Shown here in pieces: positions 10,213 to 21,939 of a stretch of 64,000 bases of DNA. Within the stretch, counting starts at the first letter, position 1. Each line of letters begins with the position of its first letter. A program made the translations under genes and the position numbers. A model generated the notes under the pieces. That model saw only the letters and a program-made list of their open reading frames with translations, had not been told where the DNA came from and did no database searches. Source of the stretch: Pristionchus mayeri (taxonomy: Eukaryota > Nematoda > Chromadorea > Rhabditida > Neodiplogasteridae); NCBI GenBank assembly GCA_036245805.1, contig BTRK01000002.1:37740661-37804660 (forward strand), in the 5' to 3' direction.

Positions 10213-13200
10213 CAATTTGAAATTAGCGTTGAATAATCATTTTATTTAATTTTAGCGATTTATGTTGGGTACAGCTTTCAATACTCAGCATTCACATTAA
10301 GTACACCTCCTCTCCTATTTACACAAAAAAATAAGATAAAATAATTCACCTAGCGATTATTCTTTTATTCTCCAGCAGGAGTTTCAAACCGTACAGCCTT
10401 TATATTTTACTGCTGAATTATACAATACGTTCGAATCTAATTTTTGAAGAAAGAAAATAAAATAAATCAGCATCGCGATTCATGTGAAATGTATTAGAGA
10501 AGAATAATTACTGTAAATTTCAATAGGGAATTCCATCGGAATAAATTATTTCAGAGCTCCTGGATTGTTGAATGGCTCTTGCTGATTTATAGAATAGGAA
10601 TATTTAAGAGTCGGTCTGCGAGAAAACGTAAGAACTGGCCGGATGATTTTTTTGCACTTATTCCAAATATGTTGGCAATCAATAAGGCATACCAACTGCT
10701 AATCGCAGGCGGAGTATGACAGCTCTAGACCAACTTTCCGAAAAGTGGTCAACCGGAAACTTTTTTCGACCAAATTTTTTTTTCGATTTTAATAGTGTTA
10801 CCACACGTCTGGTGTACAAGTTTGAGCCAATTTCAGGAGCACGTTTTTTTGGGAATTTCGTCTCAAACTTGGCATACTTTTCATTTTCGGTCAAGTAAAC
10901 CTTATATTTTTTTGCGATTTCATGGAGATACCTCTCTAATATTTCCTAGATTGGTGTTTCTACTCACATTATTTACGTTTAAACCATCGGTGACATTCTG
11001 GATTGCATAACTTTTCAATTCATCCACTGAAATCGATTACGCGTTTCTATCCTGTTTTTTGGCAAGAGTATCTGAAAATCAAAAGGTCCAACTACGGTTT
11101 CTCTGTAAGTACATGGAAAGTATGTTATTAGAAATATGTTGGATCGGTTTTGGAACCATCAATCAGCTCATCCTTGTTGCTAGCTTCAGCCCAAGTTGTT
11201 CTCAACTATTGTCAAAATCACAAGAATCCGTATCGAAGGATGGCTCAAACATCATTATTATGAGCTCTAGTATAAAAATTCAGACTCTACACATGAAATT
11301 ACGCCAGAAAAAGTGTTTTAGTAAGTGGACACTTGAAAAAATATTTTTCATATTTTTCGCCCTGGGGGAGTATGAGGGTGAAAAAGTCGAAATGACAGAA
11401 TGATGCAAAAACGACATATTTTGGTATATTTCATGCGTAGAGTCAGAATTTTTATATTAGAGCTCATAATAATGATGTTTGAGCCATCTTTCAATACGAA
11501 TTGATGTGACTTTGACAACAGTTGAGCACATCTTGGGCTGAAGCTAGCAACAATGATGAGCTGATGGTTCTAAAAGCGATCCAACATATTTCTAATAACA
11601 TATTTTCCATGTACTTGCAGAGCAACCGTAGTCGGACCTTTTGATTTTCAGATACCCTTGCCAAAACAGGATAGAAACTCGTAAAAACGCGTAATCGATT
11701 TCAGTAGATGAATTGAAAAGTCAAGCAATCCAGAAAGTCACCTATGGTTTAAGAGACCGGCTCGGTACGAATCGAGGGTCCTTCTGTGACGGCCGTATAT
11801 CGACCTCTTCGATTTCGATCAGAATTTTTTTCTGGATATCCCCATGGGTCCTCATCACCAAATGGGGTGCTATATGACTCATGGTCTTGAAACATAGAAA
11901 TGCCGGGTTAGCAAAGTTTACGAATTCAAAATTCGGAAAAATCAATGGCGAAATGTAGGTCCGAGGTTAGTGTGGTTTTTTTTTAGGGATCGATTGGAAG
12001 AAGTCGTCAATGACATCATGGAGTGCGAGTGGCCGCAGGATGAGAAGCACGGTGAGAATGCACAAATATGCTATCCTACTTTTTCCATGTTAATTTATTT
12101 GTATATCACTCTTGTATGCTTTTGGACGAGTAATTCTCCAAGAAGGGTAACTATTATCTAGTAGTGATGCAACTTCTTTCTTTCCCAGGAAATACGACCT
12201 TGAAAATTGTCGAGACCTCGAGCAAACTCGATGCGACGACGGAGAAGGAAATGGTGGTTGTGAGTTATTTACGCATGTATTTTCATATTGATTTTAATTG
12301 TTTCATAGCTGACGAAATTTCAAAACATAATATTTATTATATTGTCATAATGAAAATTTGTAAAAAAAATTTTTAAAAAAATACAGATTTTCTTCCGCGT
12401 GACTACTTCGTACGCGGATGTGAAGGCGCGCGTGGAGAAGATCGTGAGGGGAAGAGCGGCGATCGATCACTCTCTCGGAGGTGAGGAGAGGGAGGGTACT
12501 GTAGGGATACTGTTGGAATACCGTAGGGTACGTCTGGGTCTAGCAGGTTAGTGAGGAGGTACTCTTAGCACTATGCGCTCTCGCTAACTGACTCAATCTC
12601 ATATCTGACTCACCCTCTCATGCAACGATTCCGTATGGTACTATAGAAATACTGTAGATGATGATAATAATGAGTAGTTCTTCTTCCGGGATATTATAGT
12701 ATACTGTGCAATCCAACCGTTCTAAGTTCTCGGGGAAAATCGGTCAGAAATGGAAAAAGATTGTTATTGATTGGGGCATTTTCCGGAAGTGATTTTTTTT
12801 GAATTCTGGAGATACGAAATTGCGGGAATTCAGATAAAAATCACTTCCGGAAAATATCGCAGGGTGAGAACTAACACTCTTTTTTCCACTTCCAGCCGAT
12901 TTTTCCTGAGAACTAACAGTGCATAACTGACCCATCTCAGGCAAAGATCCCGTCCGTCTCTCTCTGCCCTCCTTCCCTCACGAGGTCGGCCAGGCAGCAT
13001 TCAACACCGACATTCCCTACTACACCAAGCACGGAGATCTCAAGGGTGAGAGCTTGTTTTTGTAATTTTTATTGCTTTCAACTCATAGAGGAAATGGCAC
13101 TAATGAGAACTTGAACCACCGAGTATATGCCAGTTCTGAAACTCAAGTCGTACGAGCGATTTACGTTTGAAAATTTACACATAGTTGCAATAAGCGGATT

Positions 13201-13414
13201 GCGGTAACAGATCGAAATCAATAGAAATTTGTTGATTACGGTAGTTGATTCTAATCAATCGATAATCGCAGGAGTCTACCTCTTCGGTGCTGGTTCGATC
13301 ACTGTCGCCCACGGTCCTCACGAGTTCGTTCCCATCTCCGAACTGCGCGAGTCCGTCGCCAAACACGTCCAACTGGCAGAGAGCATACTCGTAAAGGAGC
13401 ACGACGAGTATTGA
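9244..13414 (+). pseudogene. Secreted M20 (ArgE/DapE-like) metallopeptidase, catalytic core not found
   Basis: N-terminal exons 9244-9286, 9504-9596 and 9997-about 10044 join in frame. They read MRSNVVLLIALLFSSLRAQA, a clear signal peptide, then FPDDVVELLRQLMSIPSN, EESDAVDYLVAGLEAEGW, the typical M20 start. The frame then hits a stop at 10074 at the edge of an inverted repeat. C-terminal exons 11987-12051, 12189-12259, 12387-12480, 12941-13045 and 13272-13414 join in frame, with dimerisation-domain-like sequence and then YLFGAGSITVAHGPHEFVP, which carries the last zinc-ligand His of the family. The expected HxD, GRG-DMKG and EE zinc-binding region between them is absent; a 770-bp foldback repeat lies there instead. 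Probably a pseudogene, or a gene whose middle was lost in assembly. Confidence 0.65.
10979..11752. repeat. Foldback repeat (about 320-bp arms)
   Basis: Bases 10979-11300 pair with 11425-11752 in inverted orientation at an estimated 85-90 percent identity by eye. The loop is about 125 bases. The element sits where the missing middle exons of the M20 peptidase would be expected. No coding capacity. Confidence 0.8.
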
Positions 13415-14189
13415 TTACAGTACACCTAGGAGGGGAATACCGTACGCGACAGCTTTAGATCGGTTATTCATAATTGTTAATTGTTGTGTGATTATTTTCT
13501 ATTTATCTGGTGATCTTTTGTTTTGATAAAATATCTTTAGATATTTCCATTTTTCTTGGAACTCGCGAATGACTTATCCCTTGAGTTTTTTCTTGGTAAG
13601 TTGGCAAGTAGACACTCGATAGATTGTACTGAATAGCCACTACTTTATCAATACGATAGTGGAGGCGTACCTAGTAGATTGGTCTCTTCGATGTCTGCCT
13701 TTGTGTACGAACTTTCACTCTTGTAAATGCCCATTGAGTAAGAATCTAGCTCGGGCGTGTATCGTAGGCTTCTACCGCAATCTCATTTTCTTTCGTCCAA
13801 TCGTACCATTCTTATATTTTTCTTTTTTAAAATTTTTTTGTTAGTTGTGCCGGCCTAATTCGCTGACTTTCACCGCTTGTATGCATCTCTCAAGCTGCTG
13901 TATAGCAGACTGGAGGACCTGAATGCCATAAAGTTCTCACGTTCACTACTTTTTCTCCTCGTGTGCATCTGTACGTGCTTAGGGCTTGGTTAGAACTGTG
14001 GTGATATCATATATATTAGTAAAGATAGACTTGTCGGATGAATCGAATGAAATAAACCGGTGGTATCGATCTGACAAATGGACAGAAGTGGGCCGACCAT
14101 AGTCCAGGTCTCAATCTGTGGATGCATTTCTGAGGAGGTGAGTGCACTGTTTGAAAATAAATCCGATTCAGATAATTACGAAATTTATC
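13415..14189. other. 3' flank of the M20 gene, nothing else seen
   Basis: The first 150 bases contain AT-rich 3'-UTR-like sequence with AATA-rich polyadenylation-type words. The remainder has short open frames with no splice pattern, and no repeat or RNA gene was recognised. Confidence 0.4.
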
Positions 14190-16506
14190 TTTACGATTTT
14201 AACACATTTATCTAGAGGTCATTAGATTCTCGGGAGATCAGACGAGAGCTCTGATGTGCATGGTGTTCCAGTTAGAGCTTCGTGCTTGATTGAGAAAATT
14301 TAGGCCTGTTGCTTTGCGGAAAGAGTCGCTCCATCTCGTGATTGGGCGGCCGCGTCTCCTCTTTCTCCGCGGAATCCATTCGATCACAGATCGGCTCCAC
14401 TTCCGGCAATCATCATTCGCGATCTTATGCAACCAAAACCATTTCCTTTTCTGAGCAGTGCGAACGAAGTCCTGAACTCTAGTTGAATCTCGCAACCGCT
14501 CATTAGAGACATGATCGAGCACAGTACAGCCAACCATCCAACGTTCCATTTTTCTTTGAGCCACCGATAATCGATTCATTTGTGCTTTGGTCAGAGCCCA
14601 ACATTCACAACCGTAAACCACAGCGGGAAGTATGCAGCCGTTGAAAAGCCGACGTTTATGTGCCATTGGAATACCCTTGTTGATAAGAAAAGTGCGGTGT
14701 TTGTGGAAAGCACCAAAACCAGCTTGAATGCGTCAGGTGATTTCACAGTCATCGTTTCCGCTGACTGCGATTGCGCTTCCCAAGTAGACCACCTTATCTT
14801 GCAATTTTACTACTTTTCCTCCTATTCTTACATCCCTTGGATCAGGCTTGGAACTCATTCCGACAGTTTTATCGCCATTGAGACCCAATCCCACTGTAGC
14901 AAGTACACGCTCTACTTCCCTTCCCATCGTCTGAATCTGTCGTTCATCGTGAGAAATGAGTACGGCATCATCAGCAAAAAGAATATGGGACAGAAACCGA
15001 CCATTGATACTTACTCCCTTATTTTCCCAATTTAGCCGAAGGAATGCCATATCTAGAACCGCAGTGAATAGCCTGGGTGACAAACAATCACCTTGTCGCA
15101 CACCCCTTCCCACCTTTATGTTGACCTCCTTGCCATTAACCACCACCACGTTTCTACTTTCCTGGGAGAGGCTGGCGAGGAAAGAAACAACTTCCGAGGG
15201 AATCCCTTCTAACTCTATCGCCTTGAACACCGCTTCCGTGTATACACTGTCAAAGGCCTTCGAAATATCTACAAAAAGCAGATAAATCGGCAGACTATAG
15301 TCGACACAGTGAGCAATGACAGACTTTAGAGTGTGGATAGCGTCAACTGTGGAATGACCATGTCTGAATCCCATCTGTTCCTAGCTTCTATTTCCATCCA
15401 GTACCGATCGCCTGATCTCCCGAGAATCTAATGACCTCTAGATAAATGTGTTAAAATCGTAAAAAACCGATCCATACCTCTTGTTGAGCAGCCCAGTTAG
15501 CGCTTTCTGCAAAACAGCAAGCAGACTTATAGGTCTGTAGTTTTTTTGTAAGAGTTGGATCCCCAGATTTTGGTAGAAGAATTGTGCGAGAATCCCCAAA
15601 TCCCAGAGGAGTAGAACCCAAAATGATGTTGTTAAAGAGATTGGTGAGAGTGGGAACTAACTGATCTACCCCCACTCGGAGCATTTCACCTGTGATACCA
15701 TCCCTTCCCGGAGCTTTGCCTGATTTGAAATACCGAAGTATTTGAACGACTTCGGCTTCTACGATGGGAACGAAAGGATCCCTTGCTATCTCCTCGCGGT
15801 ATCCAACCCCTCCATCCCCACTATAGAGAGCATTGTAGAAAGATTGGAATGCCTCCTCTATGCCCGCTTGAGTGAAGACTAAGTTCCCATTACCGTCCCT
15901 AATGCGTGAAATTCTATCCCTCCCAATTGATAAATTGCTAGTTGCCCTTTTGTAACTTTTCCCAAGCGCAATGGCCTCGTCTACGTAGGAAAAGAGGGCT
16001 TTATCCCGGTCGTTTTTAAACGACTCCCTAAGCGCCCTGTTGACAAGTAACCATTCCACTCGAGGAACCCCCACCGCGTCCATTTTTAGTTCCCTCCTAC
16101 GAATCAAGATCTGGAATAAGCGAATCAGGACCTTATCCGACACCGCTACATCAAGGAAACAGATCCTGGGAGTTAGAACGCAAAATCCGACTACCTTCTG
16201 CTTTACCTCCCCACTCACGATGAAACCAACTCCAGCAGTACGTTTAGGAAGGCGCGATGAGTGATATAGTCTTCCATTGCTCCACGTGAGATCCTTCTCT
16301 TCTTCTGACGATCTTCGAACTTCAGAGAGTCCAATGATATCCGCCTTGATCTTGCTTAGGGCGTTTTCCAATTCCACGATACGAGCATCCTTGCACAGCG
16401 TTAGGCAGTTGAGCGTAGCCAGCGATAAAACAGCCATGAGCATGGTCATACAATGCCACGGTGACCACTCCGGCTTGGCAAAGGATTCAAAAATGACGGA
16501 GCTCAA
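14190..16506 (-). mobile_element. Degraded RTE-like retrotransposon
   Basis: On the minus strand, 16506-15451 gives endonuclease-like sequence (RTAGVGFIVSGEVKQ), a linker, and the RT start (GKAPGRDGITGEMLRVGVDQL). 15374-14733 gives GFRHGHSTVDAIH, LLFVDISKAFDS, RGVRQGDCLSPRLF and ILFADDAVLI (FADD variant of the catalytic box). 14666-14238 gives the tail (VVYGCECWALT, QRKMERWMVG). The pieces are colinear but broken by frameshifts and by a 48-base insertion at 15415-15463 that is an inverted copy of 14190-14237, the sequence just past the ORF end. Inactive. Confidence 0.85.
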
Positions 16507-16744
16507 AGCGAACCGACCGGCAGGGAATTCAGCGCCGACTGAGAATGATTATCTTATTCTATTTTAATTCTACAGTAACAGTAAACCATTCCGGCAAGTC
16601 TCAACGATCTCCGGAGCTCGACGGGTTTCCTACCAAATACTTGTTAGATCGAAATTTCGATCTGCCAAGTATTACCATTCTAATCAACCCCGCCTCAACA
16701 ACCCCTTTTCAATCAATATATTCCTGTATAAAGAAAGACCATAA

Positions 16745-16806
16745 CGTCTGTCTGTCCGTCCGTCTGTCCGTCTGTCCGTCCGCCCGTCCGTCTGTCCGTC
16801 TGTCTG
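16745..16806. repeat. GTCC/GTCT microsatellite
   Basis: About 62 bases of tandem GTCC and GTCT tetranucleotides with minor interruptions (one CGCC), in intergenic sequence. Confidence 0.9.
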
Positions 16807-16888
16807 ACGGTGACACTGTTTTCAAATCGCTCTAATTCGCCTCAAAATCATCATATGTGCAAGGGAACTTGACCGGCTACCGTATCCA

Positions 16889-17246
16889 TTAGGAATGGCA
16901 AAAATTGTCCGAACGATTGTCTCAGACAATTCATTGTCCCAACTTTACAATTGTGAAAAAGTAGATCGTTTATTGGAAAACGATTGTTGTTTTTGCGGAT
17001 AGGTTTCAGGTGCATTAAATAGTTGAAGTGCTCATCAACTATTATGAGCACCTGAAACATACCCGAAAACATTTGATCAATTTTCCAAAATCAGAACACT
17101 GTTTTGGGACAATTCATTGTCCCAACCATTTCACTCTCGGACAATAAATTGCCAGAGAAATGAGAGTGTGTTTCACTCTCGGACTCATTCCTGTCTTTCA
17201 CCTCGAGCACGAAGCGGTTGATTCAGACAATTTTTGCCATCCCTAG
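16889..17246. repeat. MITE with GGATGGCAAAAATTGTC-like termini
   Basis: The left end TTAGGAATGGCAAAAATTGTC pairs with the right end GACAATTTTTGCCATCCCTAG. The interior has further paired blocks (GACAATTCATTGTCCCAAC) and a central perfect stem, TTTCAGGTGC against GCACCTGAAA. No coding capacity. The terminal motif GATGGCA next to CTAG recurs at 37.98 kb and 61.63 kb. Confidence 0.7.
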
Positions 17247-18904
17247 TATACATCCCCTGATTCTTACAGTACCCTACGGACAGATAAACGACTACAGTAC
17301 CCGTCCTCGATTCCCTTCAACTCAAGTAATTTATTTCCCGTACATGAGGAGATAGGCCGGGATGCGAGTTCTTCTCATTCACGATTAATCGGGATTAGGA
17401 AAGGCGGCCTTCTGCTCCCATTGTTCTCGGTTGAGTATGTGTCTCTCCGTCAGTCGAAGCTTCTTCTTTCAGCATTTTCGACCATCTCAGCTTTGGTCTG
17501 CCCACTGGTCTCTTTCCTTTGATTGGATATCTCATCATTTGCATGCACACATGATATCGGTCTCTTCTCTTCACATGCCCATGCCATCTCACTCGCCGTT
17601 CTCGGATCTTGCCTTCAAGCCTCGCACACTTGGTTATTTCTCTTACAGCCTCATTCCGCACTCTGTCGTTGGGAGCCAATTCGCATGACCATCTCAGCAT
17701 CTTCATCTCCACCACCATCATTCGATCCATCTGTTTCTCAATGATAGGCTTCCGTACCGTATTCACTACCGTAGAAGAGTGCATGTCTTATAATGCTCTG
17801 GTACACCTCCCCCTTCACCTTCAGACTAGCTCTTCTGTCATTCATCACACCACTACAAGCTCTCCATTTCATCCACGCACACTTGATGTGATGATCCATG
17901 TCTTTCTCATCAGATCCATCTACAGTGATATTCGAACTCAAGTACTTGAATTGATCAACTCTTTTAATTTCTACCTGATTCACATCTTTCATTACAGCAT
18001 TCCCACACTCAAATGCAATAAATTCCGTCTTCCCTGTGTTCAGAATCAGCCCGGCTTCGCTAAGCTTCTCTGAAAACTCCTCACTTCCTTCTCTACTTCA
18101 CTCACATCTGTTCCAACAATGCAGATGTCATCAGCATACAACATCGTCCAACATTTGCTCCATATTTGCTTTCTCGGAGTGCGATTATACGCCTTTTCCA
18201 TATCAAGAAATGCAGCCACTACAGGCACCCCGTATTCGAAGTGCCTCTCAAAGAGCATTCTCAGCGCGAATATCGGTTGCGAAGTGAAACAAGATGGTAT
18301 AAATCCAAACTGAGATTCGTTCAAAGAAATACACTCCCTCAATCGACGATCCAACAAATGCTCAAACAAATTAATTGTATGAGAAAGCAACTTTAGCCTC
18401 TATAGTTTTCACATCCCCTCACAGCTCCCTTTCCCTTGTAGATCAATACACTTTCACTCTTTCTCCATGCATCCGTCATTTTTCCATCTCTGAGAATTCG
18501 GTTTAATAACCGTGTGATCCACCTCACTCCAAAGTCTCCGATACTTTTCCAGCAATCCGCAGGGATTCCATCCGGTCCCATTGCTTTCCCCCATTTACAC
18601 TTGTCCAGTGCCAATTTCACTTCCAACTCACTCCACTCCGGGATTTCTCACTGCACTTTATATCCCTCTTCCAATCGGGTCTTCAGCTTCTCAACGCTCA
18701 ACAAGTCACGCAAGTATTCCTCCCATCGACTTTTCACATCATTCTCATATCTCAATATGACGCCGTGCTAATTCTTCACTGTATTAATTTCTAGCACATC
18801 CTTACTCTCTCTGTCTCGAGCCTTCGTTAGTCGATACACGATCTTCTCTCCATCAGGACTATTCAACTTCTCATACAGATCGTCGAATGCATTTATCTTG
18901 ACTA

Positions 18905-18968
18905 GAGCCATAATTCGTCGACAATCCCTCCTTTTCTCCTTATACAAGGAGAAAAGGAGGGATTGTCT
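18905..18968. repeat. Short perfect hairpin
   Basis: AATCCCTCCTTTTCTCCTT and its reverse complement face each other across a few bases (ATACA), inside the linker of the degraded retrotransposon. Confidence 0.8.
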
Positions 18969-19129
18969 CTAACTCTACGCATTCCTCTCGTCATTTCTCT
19001 TCAATCCCTTCGTGTCGCCAAGCACTTCCTTCGCACAATCAATCATCCTCGTGTGCATTGAATCCCACAGAGAGCCAACATGTTCATTCTCATCAAAAGA
19101 ATCGCCATTCAACACTCCTCTCACAGTTA

Positions 19130-20040
19130 TTAGGGTGTTTCAAAAGTTCGTTCGTTTTTTGTTCGGAGGAAGATAATATCCGCTGTAATAAATATGCATT
19201 CCAAATACCAATAGTGTTTAATAGAGCAACCATTGCCCAATCACAAAACCCATGGAATTTGCGTCAGCTGCTCTCACCTGTTTTTAACAACGTTTTATAG
19301 AAGGGGTACTGTAGTGTTTACCTTCAAGTTTTCGACTTTAATATTTTTCCAGCTCGGGAGCGCGATGATATTACTCATCTAACTAACTAATTTAAAAGTA
19401 CACGATCCCACAATTCTTACAGGGTGTTTCACTTGTGTCATTGATTTACATTGAATGATCGCTAGCATTCATTACTGACCACACTCAATCGGGAAATGAC
19501 AGGTTCTTTCTTTGTGCGATCAAATAAAACCCAAATTGGAGTATGCGCTAATTGGAGATATTTAGGGGTACTCCCTATTGCTTTGTATATGGAACATTTG
19601 GCGAGCTTGGAAGGAAATATAATATCTATTATTTGTTTGATCATGAAATTTCGTCGAAAATGCAGAAATTATGATTCAGATTTTTTGAAATATTTTATTG
19701 TTTTAGATAGAGCAGTTGACCGATTCTTCCCAAATTTAATATATATATTTAGAAATTTATGCAAGACAAAGCTGTAAGAAAACTAAGGTGATTGCATTAA
19801 GAAGAAGACTTTCACAAAGAAATAAAAATAGAGGAAAACTCGATTTTGGGTCACTACAGTACCCATTTTATAAACTTTTCTTTAAAATCGAGGAAGACAG
19901 TTAATCCAAATTCCATGGGTTGTGTGATTGGGCAATGGTTGCTCTATTAAACACTATTGGTGTTTGGAATGCATATTTATTACTGCGGATAGTATCTTCC
20001 TCCGAACAAAAAAAACGAACGAACTTTCGAAACACCCTAA
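19130..20040. mobile_element. Mariner-like MITE, 911 bp, TA target duplication
   Basis: Termini TTAGGGTGTTTC and GAAACACCCTAA extend into inverted repeats of about 135 bp, roughly 95 percent identical by eye. TA dinucleotides flank both ends (19128-19129 and 20041-20042), the hallmark of Tc1/mariner insertion. The interior has no recognisable transposase; a 93-codon open frame at 19496-19777 is not recognised. The insertion lies inside the linker of the 17.4-21.1 kb retrotransposon and so is younger than it. Confidence 0.85.
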
Positions 20041-21167
20041 TACTTCCACTAAGAATCTATCTCTCTCATATTTTTCTCTGAGCTTCGACCATTTTATCCG
20101 CCATTCCACCTTCATCACCTCATCAGGCTTCTTCACATGTCCTTTCTTCAACAAGCAACAATCACCCACCACCTTGTGCTGAGAAGCCACATACTCCGAT
20201 GGAAACACCTCCGAATCCTTTATCAATCTTCGATCTTTACTTCTCACGAGTAGATAATCCAGTTGCGAAGTCCCCAAGTGATATGTGATCAATTACCCAA
20301 ACTCCAACAACTTCGCTCCATCAGCATTTCCAGCTCCGAAACCTCTCCCTCCATGCACTCCTTCAAATCCTTCGCTCTTCCTTCCAACATGCATGCCCAT
20401 TGAAGTCTCCTCCTATCACAAGAGTCTCACACATGCTCATTTACCTCACTATCTGATCCATCTCTTCATAAAAACACTCCTTCTCAACTTGCTTCATTCC
20501 AGACTGAGGTGCATAAGCCGATACAATGCCAACCGACATTCCGTCAACATCAAATACCATTCCAATAATTCGATCATACTGATCCCGCTGAACTTCTGGC
20601 AACATCACTTCAGCGATCATCTTTGTGTATTTCGGGGCGATACAAATCCAACACCGTTTCTCTGGTTATTCACTTCAAAGTAAACAATCTGATAACTATC
20701 CATCCTCCTGCTCTCTTGACCCACCCATTCGGTCTCCTGAATGCACACCACATCAACTCCTCTTCGCTTCATCATACCTACCATCTCGTATGATCTACTA
20801 CTGAGCGATCCCACATTTAGAGATCCCAATCGTAAACAATCATTCCTGTCCATCTTATTTCCCACTCTTATCGGTGCGTTGATCGGTCTACTCTCTCCTC
20901 CTCCGTCGCCATTTGCATTCGACCCACTCAATCCATCTCTCTTCTCTCCACTCGTGAGATCTTTCATCGATCCATAATCTTTCCAGTCTGACCAGACTCC
21001 ACAAGAGGCCACGCCTATCTCTTCGCACTCACTGGCAGCTTCGCCTTCACTCGCCACAGGGCATTCGTCAGAGTACACTCATGCGACATAAGCCGGTGTA
21101 CACTCATACGGCAGAAGACGGAGACACGCAACCGATCGAAATAAGGCCGTATTGTTACGGAGAATGT

Positions 21168-21191
21168 CACCCCCCCCCCCCCCCCCCCCAC
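21168..21191. repeat. Poly-C tract with GTCAC end, possible solo foldback terminus
   Basis: ATGTCAC followed by an uninterrupted C run of about 18. The GTCAC-polyC junction equals the right terminus of the foldback elements at 28522-28819 and 40126-41090. No partner end was found nearby. Confidence 0.5.
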
Positions 21192-21552
21192 CATCCCTCT
21201 CATTTCTAGGTATCTCTTCCTGATTTTCGGCCAAATAGCACCTATGCAATGGGAAGGGAATGAGGAATAATTGAGAAAGGGGTTGGGGGGGAATATCGAA
21301 GAAGCGCCGGCTAGCGTCTCTATCGTAATTATATCGTATCATCTTCTACCGTATCCGCTCTCGCTATCCTACGGAAATTGTCGAATGTTTTCTAGCTGGT
21401 TTTGGACATTCTGGGGCTTGCCTGACACTCCCCTAACATATCATTGTGTATACTTGATTTTGGAGCTCCTGACACCGGGTCGGATCACAATACCTCCGCA
21501 TTGTTTTCACGGTTCTCGTGAAAGATACACGAAAAGTGCACTTTGAGTGACC

Positions 21553-21937
21553 CGTGGGGGGGGGGGCGGACAAAAGCAAAACTACCAAAAGCACAACTCA
21601 ACGCCCTAGGCGGGGGAGTTGGTCTTGGAACTTTGAAAAGGGAGTTGTATCAATGTTGCCAGTATACGCTCCTCTATCACACCCTGTTTATCATAGATTC
21701 CGAAATCTGATTTTTGAAAAAACCATGACTATACGTTCAAAATTTGATAGCATGAACCCCTGAATGTTAATGTGGAGCGAAATTCGAAATCATCTTGCTC
21801 GAGAATCTAACCATGGTTTGCAGAGTAGCGCATACGGGAAGCAATGAAACAATTAAAAAGTTGTTAAACCAACTCCCCATCCTAGGGCATCGAGTTGTGC
21901 TTTTTGTCGTTTTGTTTTGTCTGAACTCGAGACCCTT
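21553..21937. repeat. Foldback repeat beginning with a poly-G tract
   Basis: A G-run at 21554-21564 is followed by GGACAAAAGCAAAACTACCAAAAGC-type sequence whose reverse complement, diverged, occurs at about 21885-21932 (GTTGTGCTTTTTGTCGTTTTG). It is similar in style to the poly-C foldback family but without the clean GTGAC junction. Confidence 0.45.
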
Positions 21938-21939
21938 CG

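Larger units (their letters stand above)
17395..21110 (-). mobile_element. Degraded APE-type non-LTR retrotransposon (RTE/CFDP2-like)
   Basis: Read from high to low coordinates, 21078-20617 is the endonuclease start (RLGSLNVGSLSSRSYE; VDVVCIQETEWVG with the catalytic Glu; NGVGFV). 20292-20041 is the endonuclease end (QLDYLLVRSKDRRLI; SQHKVVGDC). After a linker, 18626-18393 gives the RT start (GPDGIPADCWK), 18390-18046 the middle (QFGFIPSC; AAFLDMEKAYN; LYADDICIV), and 17992-17395 the tail (KMLRWSCELAPNDRVRNEAVR; RVRWHGHVKRR). Sequence is missing between MEKAYN and LYADD. A mariner-like MITE at 19130-20040 interrupts it. Many stops and frameshifts; inactive. Confidence 0.85.

Noticed and set aside
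14580..16567. Plus-strand open frames over the RTE relic
   Set aside because: The minus strand carries endonuclease and RT motifs in order; the plus frames have none.
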